The translations under genes and the position numbers were made by a program. Below are positions 62,112 to 64,000 of a stretch of DNA of 64,000 nt, in pieces. The stretch covers positions 1 to 64,000 of the forward strand of contig JASJDM010000009.1 in NCBI GenBank assembly GCA_030065125.1. The letters run 5' to 3'. This stretch comes from Lysobacterales bacterium (GTDB taxonomy: Bacteria; Pseudomonadota; Gammaproteobacteria; Xanthomonadales; SZUA-38). Numbering within the stretch: position 1 is the first letter of the stretch; every line of letters starts with the position of its first letter. The notes beneath the pieces were generated by a model, which saw nothing but the letters and a program-made list of their open reading frames with translations, did no database searches and had not been told where the DNA came from.

Positions 62112-62513
62112 TCAGTTGCTGGTGACTGGCCGTATTCCGGCTGCCTGGGCCACCGCCAGGGCCATGACCACCACGGCGGTTGCGGCAATCAGCAGGCGGC
62201 CCAGGTCGGAAAACTCGCTGGAGTAAACCGACAGAAGTCCAAGGCTGAATACAACCCAGCCCAGGTCACCCATCACGATGGACCACGCCTCGGCGACGTC
62301 TGCCCGTTGGTTCCTGCGCAGCATGACCAGTCTTGCGGCAAACAGCAGCAGGAACGCGCCGATGGAGGCTACCGTCAGCACGGCGTCCACCCCAAGCCAG
62401 CCTGCGACCGGTTGCGCTGCCACAACCATGAGCAGGCCGCAGCCACCGGCAAACACTGCATTGAAGCCTATGGCATTGAAGAACAGGGGTGAACGGTTAT
62501 TGGTGATTTCCAT
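62112..62513 (-). CDS. Four-helix membrane protein of unknown function
   Basis: A 133-residue protein with four predicted membrane segments (AIGFNAVFAGGCGLLMVVAA, AVLTVASIGAFLLLFAARLV, AWSIVMGDLGWVVFSLGLLS, RLLIAATAVVVMALAVAQAA). I do not recognise the family. It is divergent from the HxlR regulator with 68 bp between starts, so it is the likely regulatory target. Confidence 0.72.
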   Translation of the reverse strand: MEITNNRSPLFFNAIGFNAVFAGGCGLLMVVAAQPVAGWLGVDAVLTVASIGAFLLLFAARLVMLRRNQRADVAEAWSIVMGDLGWVVFSLGLLSVYSSEFSDLGRLLIAATAVVVMALAVAQAAGIRPVTSN

Positions 62514-62558
62514 GGGATAATTCCTTTACTTTAATTTCATATAGTGCTTTAAAAAAAT

Positions 62559-62572
62559 ATAGCAAATGCTAT
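62559..62572. promoter_or_regulatory. Candidate HxlR operator
   Basis: ATAGCA-AA-TGCTAT is a 14-bp perfect dyad in the AT-rich 68-bp space between the divergent membrane-protein gene and the HxlR gene. A related half, ATAGTGCT, lies at 62541-62548. HxlR-type regulators bind such palindromes between themselves and their divergent targets. Confidence 0.45.
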
Positions 62573-62581
62573 GCTCAGTCA

Positions 62582-63217
62582 ATGAGCGCGAGAAGTTACG
62601 GACAAAACTGCTCCCTGGCCGTGGCCATGGACCTGATCGGGGAACGATGGACCTTGCTGATTGTGCGTGAGCTGATGCTGGGGCCACGTCGGTTCACCCA
62701 GCTGCAGGAAAACCTGCCCGGCATTGGCACCAACCTGTTGAGCGACCGCCTGGCGCGCCTGACCCGGCTGGGGATCCTGGATCGGCAACGCGCCGACGGG
62801 GGACACCCCAGCTACAGCCTGAGCCAGATCGGCAAAGAACTCGAAGCCGTGGTGTATCCGTTGATTCGATGGGGCAATCTGTTTCCCGACCGGCGACGTG
62901 ACAGCCGTCACAGCCGGCCGGAATGGAACATCCTGCCGCTGCGGGCGTACTACTCGCCCCGGGCCGGGCAGCGGTGGAAAGGGGCCTACCGGGTCGAGAT
63001 CGATGGCCAGGCTCTGACCGTCGCCGCCCGGGAGACAGGCCTGGAAACGGTGGATGATGATCCAGTGGCCACCATCACGATGGACTCGGTGACGGCGGCA
63101 AAAGTGGCATCAGGTTCGGTCAGCCTGGAGCGGGCGGTGCAGGCCGGGCAAATCAGCCTGGCCGGGAGTCCTGCAGACATCGAGCTGTTTTTTGATGCTT
63201 TTTCCGGACCCGATTGA
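62582..63217 (+). CDS. HxlR-family transcriptional regulator with C-terminal sterol-carrier-like domain
   Basis: A 211-residue protein. The N-terminal winged helix is typical HxlR (CSLAVAMDLIGERWTLLIVR, ELMLGPRRFTQLQENLPGIG, NLLSDRLARLTRLGIL). Residues about 115-205 (YRVEIDGQALTVAA, ATITMDSVTAAKVASGSVSL) look like an SCP2-type lipid-binding domain that may sense a hydrophobic ligand. It is divergent from the four-helix membrane protein. Confidence 0.88.
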   Translation: MSARSYGQNCSLAVAMDLIGERWTLLIVRELMLGPRRFTQLQENLPGIGTNLLSDRLARLTRLGILDRQRADGGHPSYSLSQIGKELEAVVYPLIRWGNLFPDRRRDSRHSRPEWNILPLRAYYSPRAGQRWKGAYRVEIDGQALTVAARETGLETVDDDPVATITMDSVTAAKVASGSVSLERAVQAGQISLAGSPADIELFFDAFSGPD

Positions 63218-63284
63218 CCGAACTGAACCCAGACCAAACCTCTGGCACTGGCCTGAACCCGCCGCGCTGAGTCACTATAAATTC

Positions 63285-63629
63285 ATGTTCAAGGCCATCG
63301 CGTTCATCGTTGTCGTCTATCTGGCGCTGCAGCTGTTTACGGGATACTCCCCCATCGGTGTGACCTTTCACGGCGTACCCTGGCATGGGCCTGGTGGCGA
63401 CCTGCTGGGCGCCGGGGTCGCCATGCTGGCCGGGCTGCTCGCCTGCATCATTGGCATCGCCTGCGTATTTGCCGTCATTGCCGGCCTGGTGGTGCTGGCC
63501 GCTGGCCTTCCCATCTTCCTGATCTGCCTGCTTTTGTGCGCGCTGCTGGCGCCGGTGCTGCTGCCGCTGGTACTGCTGCTGGGACTTGGCATGTTCCTGC
63601 TGATGGGCGTCGGCGCACTGTTCGCCTGA
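63285..63629 (+). CDS. Hydrophobic membrane protein of unknown function
   Basis: A 114-residue, very hydrophobic protein: an N-terminal segment (FKAIAFIVVVYLALQLF), a short loop FHGVPWHGPGG, then two to three long hydrophobic stretches (LLACIIGIACVFAVIAGLVV, FLICLLLCALLAPVLLPLVL). I chose the ATG at 63285, preceded by TATAAA (63276-63281); the frame is open upstream to 63192 but overlaps the HxlR gene. The family is unknown. Confidence 0.65.
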   Translation: MFKAIAFIVVVYLALQLFTGYSPIGVTFHGVPWHGPGGDLLGAGVAMLAGLLACIIGIACVFAVIAGLVVLAAGLPIFLICLLLCALLAPVLLPLVLLLGLGMFLLMGVGALFA

Positions 63630-63638
63630 CCCAACCGG

Positions 63639-63656
63639 CCGGCGGACTGACGCCGG
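63639..63656 (+). terminator. Hairpin after the membrane-protein gene
   Basis: CCGGCG/CGCCGG stem of 6 bp with a 6-nt loop, beginning 9 bp after the stop. No T-tract follows, so termination is uncertain. The rest of 63657-63798 shows nothing else that I can support. Confidence 0.35.
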
Positions 63657-63798
63657 TCTCCCGCAATTCTGCGTTGATCACAGCTGCCCGCCGGGGCGGG
63701 CGCTGTTGAAAGTACCCCCCAACTATGAGATTTTTTCCCAAAAATGTCGGCACCGGGGTCATTCCAAGCCGTGCCGGCACGCCGTTGAGGGTGCTTCA

Positions 63799-64000
63799 AT
63801 GGACGAAAGCAGCGGCAAAAACATACAACAGCTGCTCGACAATGCAGATCGCGCGTTTGACCGTACCCGGTTCAGCGAAGCGGCAGACCTGGCCAGAGAA
63901 GCCATGCGCGCCGCTGAAGAATCCGGGGAAGCGGTGCTGGAGTCCCTTGCCCGGGCCAAACGTGGCTCCGCCCTGGTCCAGCTGGGGCTTTACCAGAAAG
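63799..64000 (+). CDS. N-terminus of a TPR-like protein (truncated by the window edge)
   Basis: Sixty-seven codons are visible: MDESSGKNIQQLLDNADRAF, then TPR-like helices (RFSEAADLAREAMRAAEES, LESLARAKRGSALVQLGLYQ). Such N-terminal TPR segments often precede diguanylate cyclase or kinase output domains, but nothing of that is in the window. Confidence 0.7.
   Translation, partial: MDESSGKNIQQLLDNADRAFDRTRFSEAADLAREAMRAAEESGEAVLESLARAKRGSALVQLGLYQK

Overview
The window is chromosomal DNA of a high-GC gammaproteobacterium. The housekeeping order (map divergent from rpsB-tsf-pyrH; glnD, dapD, an ArsC-family gene and dapE behind map) is proteobacterial. The many secreted proteins ending in F-x-D-(G/S)-F-E, and the Trp-rich and decapeptide-repeat exported proteins, remind me of Lysobacterales/Wenzhouxiangella-type bacteria; that placement is inference from memory. 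There are no tRNA or rRNA genes, CRISPR arrays or intact transposase genes.

Layout. 1-93: palindromic/tandem repeat cluster. 60-10834 (minus): a run made of map, glnD, dapD, an ArsC-family gene, dapE, a secreted protein, an aldehyde dehydrogenase and a membrane-anchored FMN-binding glutamate-synthase-like protein. 10835-14044 (plus): stringent-type promoter, structured leader, rpsB with a very long Ala/Glu/Lys tail, tsf, pyrH; frr does not follow. 14045-16029: repeat-rich DNA around a UbiA-family prenyltransferase. 16030-26236 (plus): a surface-signalling module consisting of secreted protein 1, TonB, an ECF sigma factor, FecR, a FecA-like TonB-dependent receptor, a paralogue of secreted protein 1, and a large secreted beta-propeller protein. 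Three copies of one promoter-like motif (TTGGGGGA, 15-16 bp, CGTC) stand before its three transcription blocks, which suggests autoregulation by the module's own sigma factor. 26237-26743: more copies of the same two repeat families, so the module is bracketed by them.

26744-43389: a TonB-like proline-rich protein, a methyltransferase, ppc, a GMC oxidoreductase, a GIY-YIG-like protein, a membrane-quality operon (lemA, M48 protease, small membrane protein, TAXI-type binding protein), a serine hydrolase, a metallo-beta-lactamase-fold enzyme, a dicarboxylate/glutamate symporter and a CadC-like regulator with TPRs. 43366-47270 (minus): a coupled operon of one small secreted protein and three tandem paralogues built of decapeptide repeats. 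47488-56215: YceI, LysR, GFA, a beta-hydroxyacid dehydrogenase, MscS, a TPR protein, an M49-like lipoprotein, a DUF255 thioredoxin-fold protein and a 46-residue Cys-rich protein. 56478-64000: a CHASE hybrid histidine kinase, lgt, thyA, a trans-3-hydroxy-L-proline dehydratase-like enzyme, membrane proteins, an HxlR regulator and the start of a TPR-like protein.

The most novel material is (i) the ECF/FecR/TonB module with its shared promoter motif, (ii) a repeat of about 100 bp with four hairpins whose stems covary between copies, (iii) the decapeptide-repeat paralogue trio, and (iv) the S2 tail.
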